NCBI RefSeq assembly: GCF_025465275.1
Contig: NZ_JAODNK010000233.1
Span: 1 to 42,196 of the forward strand
DNA length: 42,196 nt
Direction: 5' to 3'
DNA from: Nocardia sp.
GTDB taxonomy: Bacteria > Actinomycetota > Actinomycetes > Mycobacteriales > Mycobacteriaceae
In this document: in pieces, positions 8,784 to 17,373 of the stretch
How positions within the stretch are numbered: position 1 is the first letter of the stretch
How the letters are laid out: every line of letters begins with the position of its first letter
Program-made: the position numbers and the translations under genes
The notes under the pieces: model-generated
Databases searched by the model: none
What the model was told of the DNA's origin: nothing
Seen by the model: only the letters and a program-made list of their open reading frames with translations

Positions 8784-9923
8784 ATGACCGCCATCCGCCC
8801 CTTCCGCATCGACGTCCCCCAGGCCCAGCTCGACGATCTGGCCGATCGACTGCACCGGGCGCTGTGGCCGAACGAGCTCCCCGGCGTCGCCGACTCCTAC
8901 GGCGTCCCCAATGACCGCATTCGCGGCCTGGCCGAGTACTGGGCGCAGAGCTTCGACTGGCGGGCCCTGGAGGCGAAGCTGAATGCCTACCCGCAGTTCA
9001 CCACCGAGATCGAGGGCGAGGACATTCACTTCCTGCACATTCGCTCCGAGCGCCCGGATGCCACGCCGGTCATCCTGACCCACGGCTGGCCGGGCTCGAT
9101 CCTGGAATACCTGGATGTCATCGCGCCGCTCACCGCGCCCGAATCCGCCGACGATCCGGCCTTCCACGTGGTCATTCCGTCGCTGCCCGGCTTCGGCTTC
9201 TCCGGCCCGACCCGCAGCACCGGCTGGAACCGCTTCCGCACCGCCCGCGCCTGGGTGGAACTCATGAATCGCCTGGGCTACCAGCGATTCGGCACCATCG
9301 GCAATGACGGCGGCTCGTTCGTCGCACCCGAAATGGGTCGCCTCGCCCCCGAGCAGGTCATCGGAGTCCATGTGACACAGCTGTTCTCGTTCCCTTCCGG
9401 CGATCCGGCCGAGATGGCGGACCTGTCCGAGGAAGACCTGGCCGGACTGCAGCAGCTGCAGTGGTTCTACGAGAACAAGATGGCCTTCAGCTCACTGCAC
9501 GGCCAGCAGCCGCAGACCCTGGCCTTCGCGCTCGCGGATTCACCGGTGGGGCTTCTGGCTTGGAACGCACAGCTTTTCGGCGAGGGACTCGATCCCGAAT
9601 TCGTGATCGGCAATGTGGCCATCTACTGGCTGACCGGCACCGCGGGGTCCTCGATCCGCTTCTACTACGAGGACCAGCACGCCACCGAGCAGCCTGCCGA
9701 ACCGACCACCACACCGACCGCGCTGGCCATGTTCAAGGGCGATTTCCAGTCCATCCGGCGCTTCGCCGACCGCGATCACAAAAACATCGTGAGCTGGCAC
9801 GCCTACGACGTGAGCGCGGCGGATTCGACCGGCGCCAATGATGCGGCCGGGCACTACGCCGCACACGAGGCGCCCGAGGTGCTGGTCGCCGATATCCGGC
9901 AGTTCTTCGCCCAGCTGAGCTGA
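8784..9923 (+). CDS. Epoxide hydrolase family protein (EHN plus alpha/beta hydrolase)
   Basis: 379 residues. The N-terminal EHN (epoxide hydrolase N-terminus) domain at about 1-105 begins IRPFRIDVPQAQLDDLADRL. The alpha/beta hydrolase domain has the oxyanion motif HGWPGS (His100 onward), a nucleophile elbow GNDGGS with Asp175, and a C-terminal GHYAAHEAPE whose His357 is the likely catalytic base. An Asp nucleophile fits epoxide opening through an ester intermediate, in the microsomal-type epoxide hydrolase family. AAGGAG and an in-frame ATG at 8784 give the start; an upstream ATG at 8742 falls between the operators. Expression is presumably induced by a xenobiotic or its epoxide through the divergent TetR protein. 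The substrate is unknown. Confidence 0.93.
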   Translation: MTAIRPFRIDVPQAQLDDLADRLHRALWPNELPGVADSYGVPNDRIRGLAEYWAQSFDWRALEAKLNAYPQFTTEIEGEDIHFLHIRSERPDATPVILTHGWPGSILEYLDVIAPLTAPESADDPAFHVVIPSLPGFGFSGPTRSTGWNRFRTARAWVELMNRLGYQRFGTIGNDGGSFVAPEMGRLAPEQVIGVHVTQLFSFPSGDPAEMADLSEEDLAGLQQLQWFYENKMAFSSLHGQQPQTLAFALADSPVGLLAWNAQLFGEGLDPEFVIGNVAIYWLTGTAGSSIRFYYEDQHATEQPAEPTTTPTALAMFKGDFQSIRRFADRDHKNIVSWHAYDVSAADSTGANDAAGHYAAHEAPEVLVADIRQFFAQLS

Positions 9924-9937
9924 AACTCGCAGCAGCG

Positions 9938-9965
9938 GCCCGCATTCCGACATCGGAGTGCGGGC
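9938..9965. terminator. Bidirectional hairpin between convergent genes
   Basis: GCCCGCATTCCGA and TCGGAGTGCGGGC form a 13-bp stem with one G-U pair and a very short loop, 14 bases after the hydrolase stop and 12 bases beyond the CobW-family stop. No T tract follows on either strand. Confidence 0.65.
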
Positions 9966-9976
9966 GCTGACGCGTT

Positions 9977-11125
9977 TCAGGCGTGCTCGTGCGCAGGTCC
10001 CCAGGACGGGAAGGGATCGCGGAAACCGAGCCACGCCTGCCGCCCGGATTCCATTTCGGCGTCGGTGAGCAGTGCGGAGTACAACAGGTCCCGCACATGC
10101 GGGCGATCCAGTTTCACCCCGATGAAAACGATCTCCTGACCGGGCTGCATCTCCAGGGCGGACCAGTACGCCCCCGCCTCGAAGGTCAGATTGGGGCCGG
10201 CCTGCGACCAGATGGCCGCCATATCGGGCCGGCTGGCGAGCCAGAAGAAGCCCTTGCTGCGCAACAGCCGATGCAGTTGCGCCAGCGCCGCGTCCAGGCG
10301 TTCGGGATGGAACGGCCGATCGGCGGTGAAGGTAATGCTGCTGATCCCGTATTCCTCGGCCTCCGGGGTGTGCCCGCCCGCGAGTTCGGAGTCCCAGCCC
10401 TCGAATTGGGCGGCGATATCGGGGTTGTAGAGGCCGGTGCCGAGCACCTCGGTCAGCTCCACCACACCGTGCGTGGCATGCACGATGCGCGCGGCCGGAT
10501 TGAGCCGCCGGATCGTAGCCTCCACGGTGCCAACGGCTTTCGCGCTCACCAGATCGGTCTTGTTGAGCACCAGCACATTCGCGAACTCGACCTGATCCAC
10601 CAGCAGATCGGCAATGGTGCGCGCATCCCCTTCGCCCGCTTGCAGATTCCGCTCCGCGAGCGCCTGCCCCTGCACCACCTCGGCGAGGAAGGTGGAGGCG
10701 TCGACCACGGTCACCATGGTGTCGAGCCGGGCCAGCTCGCCGAGCGTGAAGCCGTCCTCGAATTCCCATTCGAAGGTGGCGGCCACCGGCATGGGTTCGG
10801 AGATGCCGGTGGATTCGATAATCAGCTGATCGAAGCGGCCCTCGCGGGCCAGCTGACCTACCGATTCGATGAGGTCCTCGCGCAGCGTGCAGCAGATGCA
10901 GCCATTGGTGAGTTCGACGAGCTTCTCCTGCGTGCGGTCCAGATGCCCCTGGCCGGCGATCAGGGCCGCGTCGATATTCACCTCGCTCATGTCATTGACG
11001 ATGACCGCCACCCGGCGGCCCTCGCGATTGGCGAGGATGTGGTTGAGCAGGGTCGTCTTACCCGCGCCGAGGAAGCCGGAGAGCACGGTCACGGGCAGCT
11101 TGGCGGGTTCTCGGTCTGAAGTCAT
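9977..11125 (-). CDS. CobW/COG0523-family GTPase, predicted zinc metallochaperone
   Basis: 382 residues. The Walker A motif is GFLGAGKTT (Lys23). The metal-binding CxCC is Cys76, Cys78 and Cys79 (NGCICC), followed by ESTGISEP, the guanine motif NKTD and a C-terminal CobW_C domain. COG0523 GTPases deliver metal to client proteins; this one is probably zinc-linked because a Zur-like box sits in its promoter. The sequence ends HEHA, a short possible metal-binding tail. The ATG at 11125 was chosen because it sits six bases after a good -10 element, as expected for a leaderless mRNA. A longer frame to 11245 would read through that promoter. Divergent from thiD. Confidence 0.9.
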   Translation of the reverse strand: MTSDREPAKLPVTVLSGFLGAGKTTLLNHILANREGRRVAVIVNDMSEVNIDAALIAGQGHLDRTQEKLVELTNGCICCTLREDLIESVGQLAREGRFDQLIIESTGISEPMPVAATFEWEFEDGFTLGELARLDTMVTVVDASTFLAEVVQGQALAERNLQAGEGDARTIADLLVDQVEFANVLVLNKTDLVSAKAVGTVEATIRRLNPAARIVHATHGVVELTEVLGTGLYNPDIAAQFEGWDSELAGGHTPEAEEYGISSITFTADRPFHPERLDAALAQLHRLLRSKGFFWLASRPDMAAIWSQAGPNLTFEAGAYWSALEMQPGQEIVFIGVKLDRPHVRDLLYSALLTDAEMESGRQAWLGFRDPFPSWGPAHEHA

Positions 11126-11129
11126 CAGG

Positions 11130-11161
11130 TAATGATAATGGTTTTCATTAGCAGGTGTCAG
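11130..11161 (-). promoter_or_regulatory. Promoter with Zur-like box for the CobW-family gene
   Basis: Read on the minus strand: CTGACA (-35, 11161-11156), an 18-bp spacer, TATCAT (-10, 11137-11132), then six bases and the ATG at 11125, so the transcript is probably leaderless. A 21-bp dyad at 11130-11150, TAATGATAATGGTTTTCATT plus A, covers the -10 and spacer. Its core TGATAATGGTTTTCA differs at two positions from the actinobacterial Zur consensus TGAAAATGATTTTCA. Zinc-loaded Zur bound there would block RNA polymerase. The consensus is recalled from general knowledge and was not searched. Confidence 0.65.
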
Positions 11162-11208
11162 GGTGGGGTCGCCCCACGCGCGGCGGCGAGAAAAGTAGGG
11201 TCTGTGTC

Positions 11209-12060
<852 letters not shown>

Positions 12061-12097
12061 CCCCGGACTGTCGGTGCCCGCGGGCATACTCGATGGC

Positions 12098-12604
12098 ATG
12101 GGAGAAATGGAATCGGCTGGGACAGAGCAAAATCGCGCGAACACCTCGTACGACGATCCAGAAGCCCCGTGGAACCGGAAGTTCACGGAGGAGGAGTTCG
12201 CCGGTTGGAACAACGGCGTCATCGCGGAGTTCCGGACCAATGACGGCAAGGTCGGCGGCGACTACAAGGAAGCCACCCTCCTGCTGCTCACCACCACCGG
12301 AGCGAAAAGCGGTAAGCAGCACGTGGTTCCGCTGGGTGCCGCGTACCGCGACACAACGCTGTACCTGAGCTCGTTCATCGAGGGCCGCTACCCGGCGTGG
12401 GTCCACAATATCCGGGCGACTCCGCAGGTCACGGTCGAATTGGGCGATAAGACCTATCAGGCCACCGGACGCGTCCTCGAAGGCGCGGAGTACAACGAGT
12501 TCGCCGCGTGGATCACCGTGCACAATCCGTTCCTGGCCGCGCATCAGGCCAAGGTCGAGCGTCCGGTGCCACTGGTGGTGCTGATCCTCGGCGACGAGGT
12601 CTGA
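12098..12604 (+). CDS. Nitroreductase-family deazaflavin (F420)-dependent oxidoreductase, Ddn-like
   Basis: A 168-residue split-beta-barrel protein of the DUF385/Ddn family. Typical features are NRANTSYDDPEAPWNRKFTE at the N-terminus, LLLTTTGAKSGKQHVVPLGA in the cofactor-binding region, and GRYPAWVHNIRATPQVTVEL. Relatives use reduced cofactor F420 to reduce quinones or nitro compounds. F420 itself is not visible in the sequence, so this rests on family knowledge. The ATG at 12098 gives the full N-terminal helix; another ATG lies at 12107. No clear ribosome site is present, but CATACT lies eight bases upstream, so the mRNA may be leaderless or co-transcribed with thiD. Confidence 0.87.
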   Translation: MGEMESAGTEQNRANTSYDDPEAPWNRKFTEEEFAGWNNGVIAEFRTNDGKVGGDYKEATLLLLTTTGAKSGKQHVVPLGAAYRDTTLYLSSFIEGRYPAWVHNIRATPQVTVELGDKTYQATGRVLEGAEYNEFAAWITVHNPFLAAHQAKVERPVPLVVLILGDEV

Positions 12605-12899
12605 ACGGGTCTGGGCCGCCGGTACCTGAGGCTCAACAGCTGGGGCGTGAGATCACTACAGCGAATGTGTCGCAAACTCATCGGACACTTCGATTTCCGG
12701 GCCACTTTCGGCGGCTTCCTGCTGTTCACCTGCACGCACACGGTATTTTTGTGGCCCATGCTCGGACTACCGGCCGGTCCGATGCCGACCGCGATAGCTG
12801 ATCAATAGCACGACGTCGCGAACAAACAGCAACGTGCTCCCAGGAACTTCCCAGCTGTGCCGCAGTCCTGGCCCAGCGTGGTCGGCGAGCGTAGTGATC
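12605..12899 (+). other. Intergenic stretch with one weak small ORF (12665-12808)
   Basis: About 295 bp separate the Ddn-like gene from the glycosyltransferase. The only coding candidate is a 47-residue frame at 12665-12808 (start MCRKLIGHFDFRATFG, middle GGFLLFTCTHTVFLWP, end AIADQ) with a hydrophobic centre. It lacks a clear ribosome binding site and its codon third positions are less GC-biased than those of its neighbours, so it is not called as a gene. No terminator hairpin or clear promoter was recognised. Confidence 0.3.
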
Positions 12900-14153
12900 A
12901 TGTCGGAGACCGTGACCGCCGTCCGGGCGGCAGCACCAGTAGAGTCCTTGACCACGCCCGTAGTGGATGTGGTCATTCCTGTCTACAACGAGGAAGCCGA
13001 CCTCGGGCCGTGTGTGCTGCGGCTGCACGCGTTTCTCAATGACAATTTCCCGTTCACGGCGCGAATCACCATCGCCGACAACGCATCCACCGATTCCACC
13101 CTGCAGGTGGCGAAGCAGCTCGCCGCCCGGCTCGAAGGGGTGCAGGTCGTGCACCTCGATCGCAAGGGCCGCGGCCGGGCACTGCGGGAAGTCTGGCAGG
13201 GCTCCGATGCACAGGTTGTCGCGTACATGGACGTCGACCTCTCGACCGATCTGAACGCATTGCTGCCGCTGGTGGCGCCGCTGGTGTCCGGACATTCGGA
13301 TCTGGCCATCGGCACCCGGCTCGCCGCCTCCTCTCGGGTGGTCCGCGGACCCAAGCGCGAATTCATCTCGCGCTGCTACAACCTCATCCTGCGCACCTCG
13401 CTGCAGGCCAAGTTCTCCGATGCGCAGTGCGGCTTCAAGGCCATGCGCTCCCAGGTGGCCCGCATGGTGCTGCCGCTGGTGGAGGACGGCGAATGGTTCT
13501 TCGACACCGAACTACTGGTGCTGGCCGAGCGCATCGGACTACGCATCCACGAGGTACCGGTGGACTGGATCGACGATCCCGACAGCAGCGTCGACATCAT
13601 CGACACCGCCCGCAAGGATCTGCAGGGCGTCTGGCGAGTCGGCCGGGCGCTGGGCAGCGGCCGCCTGCCCATCAATGAACTGCGTACCGCCATCGGCCGG
13701 GAACCGCTCATGGAGGGCGTGCCGCTGGGCATGGTCGGACAGCTGGTGCGGTTCGGCATCGTCGGCATCGGCTCGACTCTCGCCTACATACTGCTCTACG
13801 TACTGCTGCAATCGTTCACGGGTGCACAGGTCGCCAATTTCCTGGCGCTGCTCATCACCGCCGTCGCGAACACCGCGGCCAACCGCACCTTCACCTTCGG
13901 TGTGCGCGGCGCCACCCAGGCGGTATCGCACCAACTGCAGGGCCTGCTGCTCTTCGGCATCGGCCTGTTCCTCACCAGCGGATCGCTCTTCGCCCTGCAC
14001 CATTGGGCTCCGGACTCCGCCGTGCACCTGGAACTGGCAGTGCTGGTCATCGCCAACCTGCTGGCCACGCTGATCCGATTCGTGGGCTTGCGCTGGGTGT
14101 TTCGTCAGGCCGGAGCCTCGCCGCACCGGACGGTGACAGGGATCCGCGCGTGA
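12900..14153 (+). CDS. Bifunctional GT2 glycosyltransferase / GtrA-domain membrane protein
   Basis: 417 residues. A cytosolic GT-A domain of the dolichol-phosphate mannose synthase type occupies about 20-265 (VDVVIPVYNEEADLGPC, metal-binding Asp111-Val-Asp113, CGFKAMR, DGEWFFDTELL). A GtrA domain of four membrane helices follows at about 280-405. Such proteins make a polyprenyl-phosphate sugar from an NDP-sugar and help move it across the membrane. The next gene overlaps by four bases (GTGA) and encodes a polyprenyl-sugar-dependent transferase, so the two probably act in sequence. The ATG at 12900 is used; a GTG two codons earlier is possible. The sugar and the final acceptor are unknown. Confidence 0.9.
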   Translation: MSETVTAVRAAAPVESLTTPVVDVVIPVYNEEADLGPCVLRLHAFLNDNFPFTARITIADNASTDSTLQVAKQLAARLEGVQVVHLDRKGRGRALREVWQGSDAQVVAYMDVDLSTDLNALLPLVAPLVSGHSDLAIGTRLAASSRVVRGPKREFISRCYNLILRTSLQAKFSDAQCGFKAMRSQVARMVLPLVEDGEWFFDTELLVLAERIGLRIHEVPVDWIDDPDSSVDIIDTARKDLQGVWRVGRALGSGRLPINELRTAIGREPLMEGVPLGMVGQLVRFGIVGIGSTLAYILLYVLLQSFTGAQVANFLALLITAVANTAANRTFTFGVRGATQAVSHQLQGLLLFGIGLFLTSGSLFALHHWAPDSAVHLELAVLVIANLLATLIRFVGLRWVFRQAGASPHRTVTGIRA

Positions 14154-16225
14154 CGGCGACACTGGCCGATCCCCGGCCGATTGCCCCCGACCTGCCCCCG
14201 ACACAGGCGCACGCCCGGCGCTGGGAGTACCCGGCGCTGGCGGCGCTGCTGATCGGCACCGCGATCGCCTACCTGCAGAACCTGTCCATCAACGGCTGGG
14301 CGAATTCGTTCTATGCCGCTGCGGTGCAGGCGGGTTCGGTGTCCTGGAAGGCCTTCTTCTTCGGCTCCTCCGATGGCGCGAACTCCATCACGGTGGACAA
14401 GACTCCGCTGTCGCTGTGGCCGATGGAAATCTCGGTGCGGATCTTCGGACTGCACTACTGGAGCGTCCTGCTGCCGCAGGCGCTCATCGGCGTGGCCTCG
14501 GTGGCGCTGCTGTGGGCGACCGTACGCCGGAGCTTCGGCCCGGTCGCCGGGCTGCTGGCCGGACTGGTCCTGGCCGCGACTCCCGTTGCGGCACTGATGT
14601 TCCGGTTCAATAATCCGGACGCACTGCTGGTGCTGCTCATGGTCGGCGGCACCTGGGCCATGACCCGGGCGGTGGAGGACGGGCGCTGGCGCTGGCTGCT
14701 TTCCGCCGGTGTATTCCTGGGCCTCGGCTTCCTGACCAAACAGCTGCAAGTGCTGCTGGTGGTGCCGCCGCTGGCGCTGGCCTATCTCATCGCCGGACCG
14801 CCCAAGCTCGGCAAGCGCATCGCGCAACTGTTCACCGCGGGCGCGGCCATGGTGGCGGGCGCGGGCTGGTGGCTGGTCATCGCGGAACTGTGGCCGGACG
14901 ACGATCACCCGTACTTCGGTGGCTCCCAGCACAATTCGATTCTCGAACTGACCTTCGGCTACAACGGCCTCGGCCGCCTCAACGGCGATGAGACCGGTAG
15001 CACCGGAGGCGGGGGCGGAGGCGCGGGCGGGCACGGCATGTGGGGCGAGACGGGCATTACCCGCCTGTTCCAGCCCGCACAGGGCGGGCAGATCGCCTGG
15101 CTCATTCCCGCGGCCCTCGTGCTGCTGATCGCCGGACTCGTCCTGCGTGGCAAGCTCGCTCGCACCGATCAGAAACGTGCCGCACTGATCATGTGGGGCG
15201 GCTGGCTGCTCACCACCGGGCTGGTCTTCAGCTTCATGAAGGGCATTTTCCACCAGTACTACACGGTGGCATTGGCCCCGGCGGTGGCGGCTTTGATCGG
15301 CATCGGCGTAGTGCAGCTCTGGGGTGAGCGCGAAAAGCTCTGGGTGCGTGCGACATTGGCGCTGGCACTCGGCCTGACCATTGCGACGTCGTGGATGCTG
15401 CTGTCCCGCACCGAATCCTTCCAGCCCTGGTTGCGCTGGACCGTGCTGATCGCCGGAATCATCTTCACGGCAGCACTTCTGATCCGGCTGCCGCGCAAGC
15501 TCGAGCTGATCGCGGCGAGTGCCGCGGTACTCATCGGCCTTGCCGGACCGCTCGCCTACACGGTGGATACCCTCGCGACCGGACATGAGGGACCGATCCC
15601 CAGCGCCGGACCGGCTGTGCGTGGCGGCTTCGGCGGCTTCGGCGGACCGCGGCAGGGTGGCGGCGGCAATCACGGCCCGAACACGGGTGGTGGCAATCAG
15701 CGCACCAATGCCGGACCGGGCGCAGGCCAGGGAGCCGGCGCGGGCCAGGCACCGGGCGCGGGTCAAGGTCCGGGGGCAGCAGCCTGGGGCGGCGGCGACA
15801 ACCGCATGGGTGGCGCGGCAGGCGGTCTCATGATGGCCAGCAAGCCGAGTGCGCAGGTCACCACCCTGCTATCGGCGAACGGCGACTCCTACACCTGGGT
15901 GGCCGCGGCCATCGGCTCCAATAGCGCCGCCGGATTCCAGCTGGCCACCCAATTGCCGGTCATGCCGATCGGCGGGTTCAACGGCAGCGATCCGTCGCCG
16001 ACACTGCACCAGTTCCAGCAGGATGTCGCGGGCGGCGAGATCCACTACTTCATCAGCAGTGGTGACGGTGGCGGCGGTGGCGGTCGCGGCGGTACCGCCG
16101 GAACCGGTGGCAGCAATGTGAGTTCCGAAATCTCCAAGTGGGTGCAGGCGAACTTCACCGCACAGCAGGTCGACGGGATCACCCTCTACGACCTGACCGC
16201 ACCGAAGACCGCGACACCGCAGTAA
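14150..16225 (+). CDS. GT39/ArnT-like polyprenyl-sugar membrane glycosyltransferase
   Basis: 691 residues starting from the GTG that overlaps the upstream stop. There are about eleven hydrophobic helices between residues 25 and 480. The first extracytoplasmic loop has SSDGANSITVDKTPLSLWPM, characteristic of the PMT/ArnT family, where an acidic residue binds the lipid-linked sugar. A Gly-rich loop lies near residue 285. Between the last helix and the C-terminal soluble domain is a roughly 80-residue Gly/Gln/Asn/Pro-rich linker (15620-15830). The C-terminal domain (about 565-691) resembles that of actinobacterial ArnT-like proteins and should lie outside the membrane. It likely transfers sugar from the lipid made by the preceding protein to a cell-envelope acceptor. 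A clear terminator follows. Confidence 0.9.
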   Translation: MTATLADPRPIAPDLPPTQAHARRWEYPALAALLIGTAIAYLQNLSINGWANSFYAAAVQAGSVSWKAFFFGSSDGANSITVDKTPLSLWPMEISVRIFGLHYWSVLLPQALIGVASVALLWATVRRSFGPVAGLLAGLVLAATPVAALMFRFNNPDALLVLLMVGGTWAMTRAVEDGRWRWLLSAGVFLGLGFLTKQLQVLLVVPPLALAYLIAGPPKLGKRIAQLFTAGAAMVAGAGWWLVIAELWPDDDHPYFGGSQHNSILELTFGYNGLGRLNGDETGSTGGGGGGAGGHGMWGETGITRLFQPAQGGQIAWLIPAALVLLIAGLVLRGKLARTDQKRAALIMWGGWLLTTGLVFSFMKGIFHQYYTVALAPAVAALIGIGVVQLWGEREKLWVRATLALALGLTIATSWMLLSRTESFQPWLRWTVLIAGIIFTAALLIRLPRKLELIAASAAVLIGLAGPLAYTVDTLATGHEGPIPSAGPAVRGGFGGFGGPRQGGGGNHGPNTGGGNQRTNAGPGAGQGAGAGQAPGAGQGPGAAAWGGGDNRMGGAAGGLMMASKPSAQVTTLLSANGDSYTWVAAAIGSNSAAGFQLATQLPVMPIGGFNGSDPSPTLHQFQQDVAGGEIHYFISSGDGGGGGGRGGTAGTGGSNVSSEISKWVQANFTAQQVDGITLYDLTAPKTATPQ

Positions 16226-16268
16226 AAACCTCGCAGCCGGGCACAGCCCGGTAGCCAGGGGACAGCAG

Positions 16269-16306
16269 AACGCCCGTCGCCGCAGTAGCGGGACGGGCGT
16301 TTTGTT
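16269..16306 (+). terminator. Intrinsic terminator of the glycosyltransferase operon
   Basis: AACGCCCGTC (16269-16278) pairs with GACGGGCGTT (16292-16301). An inner CCGC-AGTA-GCGG extends the stem with one bulge, and TTTGTTGT follows. This is a classic Rho-independent form 43 bases after the stop codon. Confidence 0.92.
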
Positions 16307-16348
16307 GTCTATCGCCAGTGACGTATTACCACCGGTGAGGCATCCGAA

Positions 16349-16453
16349 TCAGGCGAGGCCCCACGCGTGCAGCAGATACGTGATGTTGGACGCGATGCTG
16401 GTGACCAGATTCGCGAGATTCAGTGCGGCAGAGCCGAGATCGATGATGGGCAC
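16349..16453 (-). CDS. Possible 34-residue amphipathic or membrane peptide
   Basis: A GTG at 16453, with AAGGA seven bases upstream and an in-frame stop just before that, opens a 34-codon frame. It reads MPIIDLGSAALNLANLV and then TSIASNITYLLHAWGLA (counting the GTG as Met). Hydrophobic residues recur every three to four positions (I3, L6, A10, L13, L16/V17, I20, I24, L27, W31), with Asp5, Ser8, Asn12, Asn15, Ser22 and His29 elsewhere, as in an amphipathic helix. Corynebacterial PorA/PorH porins are likewise very short helical peptides, but no sequence match to them is claimed. It sits alone, convergent with the glycosyltransferase operon across a terminator. Existence and function are both inferred. 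Confidence 0.45.
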   Translation of the reverse strand: MPIIDLGSAALNLANLVTSIASNITYLLHAWGLA

Positions 16454-16645
16454 AACATTGTCCTTCGAGGATCGGGTTCAGAATTGTCCCCAAAGGTATG
16501 CCACTGGACAAGCGCCCAACAATGATGCAATTCACGTATCGCCGCAGTTCAGGGGAGATTCCCACCACCTGCGACCGGTAGTAGTGGCGGCAGTCACCGC
16601 ACGAAGGACTCCGCCATCCCGGCAGTCATCCCGGCACAGCAACCC

Positions 16646-16731
16646 GTCATCCCGGCGCGCTTTTGGCCGGGATCTACCCCTGAGTTGCGACCAGCATGCG
16701 TGGATCCCGGCCGAAAGCATGCCGGGATGAC
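16646..16731. repeat. Palindromic extragenic repeat, copy A
   Basis: Two 32-base arms (16646-16677 and 16700-16731) form an inverted repeat with 28 of 32 matches around a 22-base loop. The arms begin GTCATCCCGGC, continue GC-TT, then GGCCGGGATC. Three partial arm starts (CATCCCGGC) lie just upstream, at about 16614-16655 including the arm itself. A second copy is at 32319-32407. Copy A begins 20 bases beyond the stop of the TetR gene at 16751 and could end the carboxylase operon transcript. Confidence 0.8.
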
Positions 16732-16750
16732 GAGGGGGTGGACCGTGCGG

Positions 16751-17368
16751 TCAGCTCTGGGTGGCGGCGAGTGCGGTGTGGAGCGTGGCGGCCCACTGTT
16801 GGACGATTTCCTTGCGGCGCAGGGAGTCGTCGGTCAGTACATCGGCGAGTCCGAGGCCGCGAGCGAGGTCGAGGGTGGCCTGAACCAGGTGGTGCGCAAC
16901 GGGATCGGAGTCGTCGACGCCGAGGGCCTCCACCGCCATGCGGTGCGAGACGCGGCCGAAGCGGGCCTCCAGGGGCACTATGCGTTCGCGCAGGGCGGGA
17001 TCGGCGGCGGCGTGCGTCCACACCTGCAGGGCGGCTTTGAACAGCGGGGTGGTGAAGCCCTCGACCAGCGCGGTCACCACGGCCTCGGTGCGTCCCACGC
17101 CCGCGGCCACCTCACCGATGGCCTTGGAATCGGCCAGGGACTGGGCCATGCGCGTGTCGAACATGTACTCGAGGGCGGCGGTGATCAGCTCCTCCCGGGT
17201 CGGGAAGTGATGCTGCGCCGCGCCCCGCGACACCCCGGCGCGTTCGGCGACCACGGCAACCGTCGCCGCTGCCCAGCCGGTCTCGGCCAGGCAGTCGATG
17301 GTCGCTTCCAGCAGCCGCTGCCGGGTGGCCCGGCTGCGGTCCTGCTTGGGTTCGTGGGGTGTAGCCAT
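16751..17368 (-). CDS. TetR/AcrR regulator, last gene of the acyl-CoA carboxylase operon
   Basis: 205 residues with a clear N-terminal helix-turn-helix (RATRQRLLEATIDCLAETGW, then VVAERAGVSRGAAQHHFPTR). The remainder is a helical ligand-binding domain with an SHRMAVEALGVDD segment. The ATG is five bases after the hydratase stop, so the gene is co-transcribed with the catabolic genes. A terminal TetR gene commonly represses its own operon. The best operator candidate is the CAAGC-N6-GCTTG dyad at 25999-26014, at the operon's head. The ligand would be an acyl-CoA intermediate by analogy with AtuR and similar regulators, which is inference. Confidence 0.92.
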   Translation of the reverse strand: MATPHEPKQDRSRATRQRLLEATIDCLAETGWAAATVAVVAERAGVSRGAAQHHFPTREELITAALEYMFDTRMAQSLADSKAIGEVAAGVGRTEAVVTALVEGFTTPLFKAALQVWTHAAADPALRERIVPLEARFGRVSHRMAVEALGVDDSDPVAHHLVQATLDLARGLGLADVLTDDSLRRKEIVQQWAATLHTALAATQS

Positions 17369-17373
17369 GGTGG

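Noticed and set aside
11155..11208. ATG start of thiD at 11155
   Set aside because: It would overlap the divergent CobW promoter, lacks a ribosome site and adds residues not typical of ThiD.
16237..16251. Small hairpin CCGGGC-ACA-GCCCGG after the GT39 gene
   Set aside because: Too small beside the clear intrinsic terminator at 16269-16306 to call separately.
16302..16730. A 142-codon rightward ORF
   Set aside because: It runs through a palindromic repeat and antisense to the 34-residue frame, has no ribosome site and no recognisable protein features.
16614..16731. CRISPR-like array from repeated CATCCCGGC units
   Set aside because: Units are short, unevenly spaced and are arm starts of a palindrome; there are no spacers and no cas genes.
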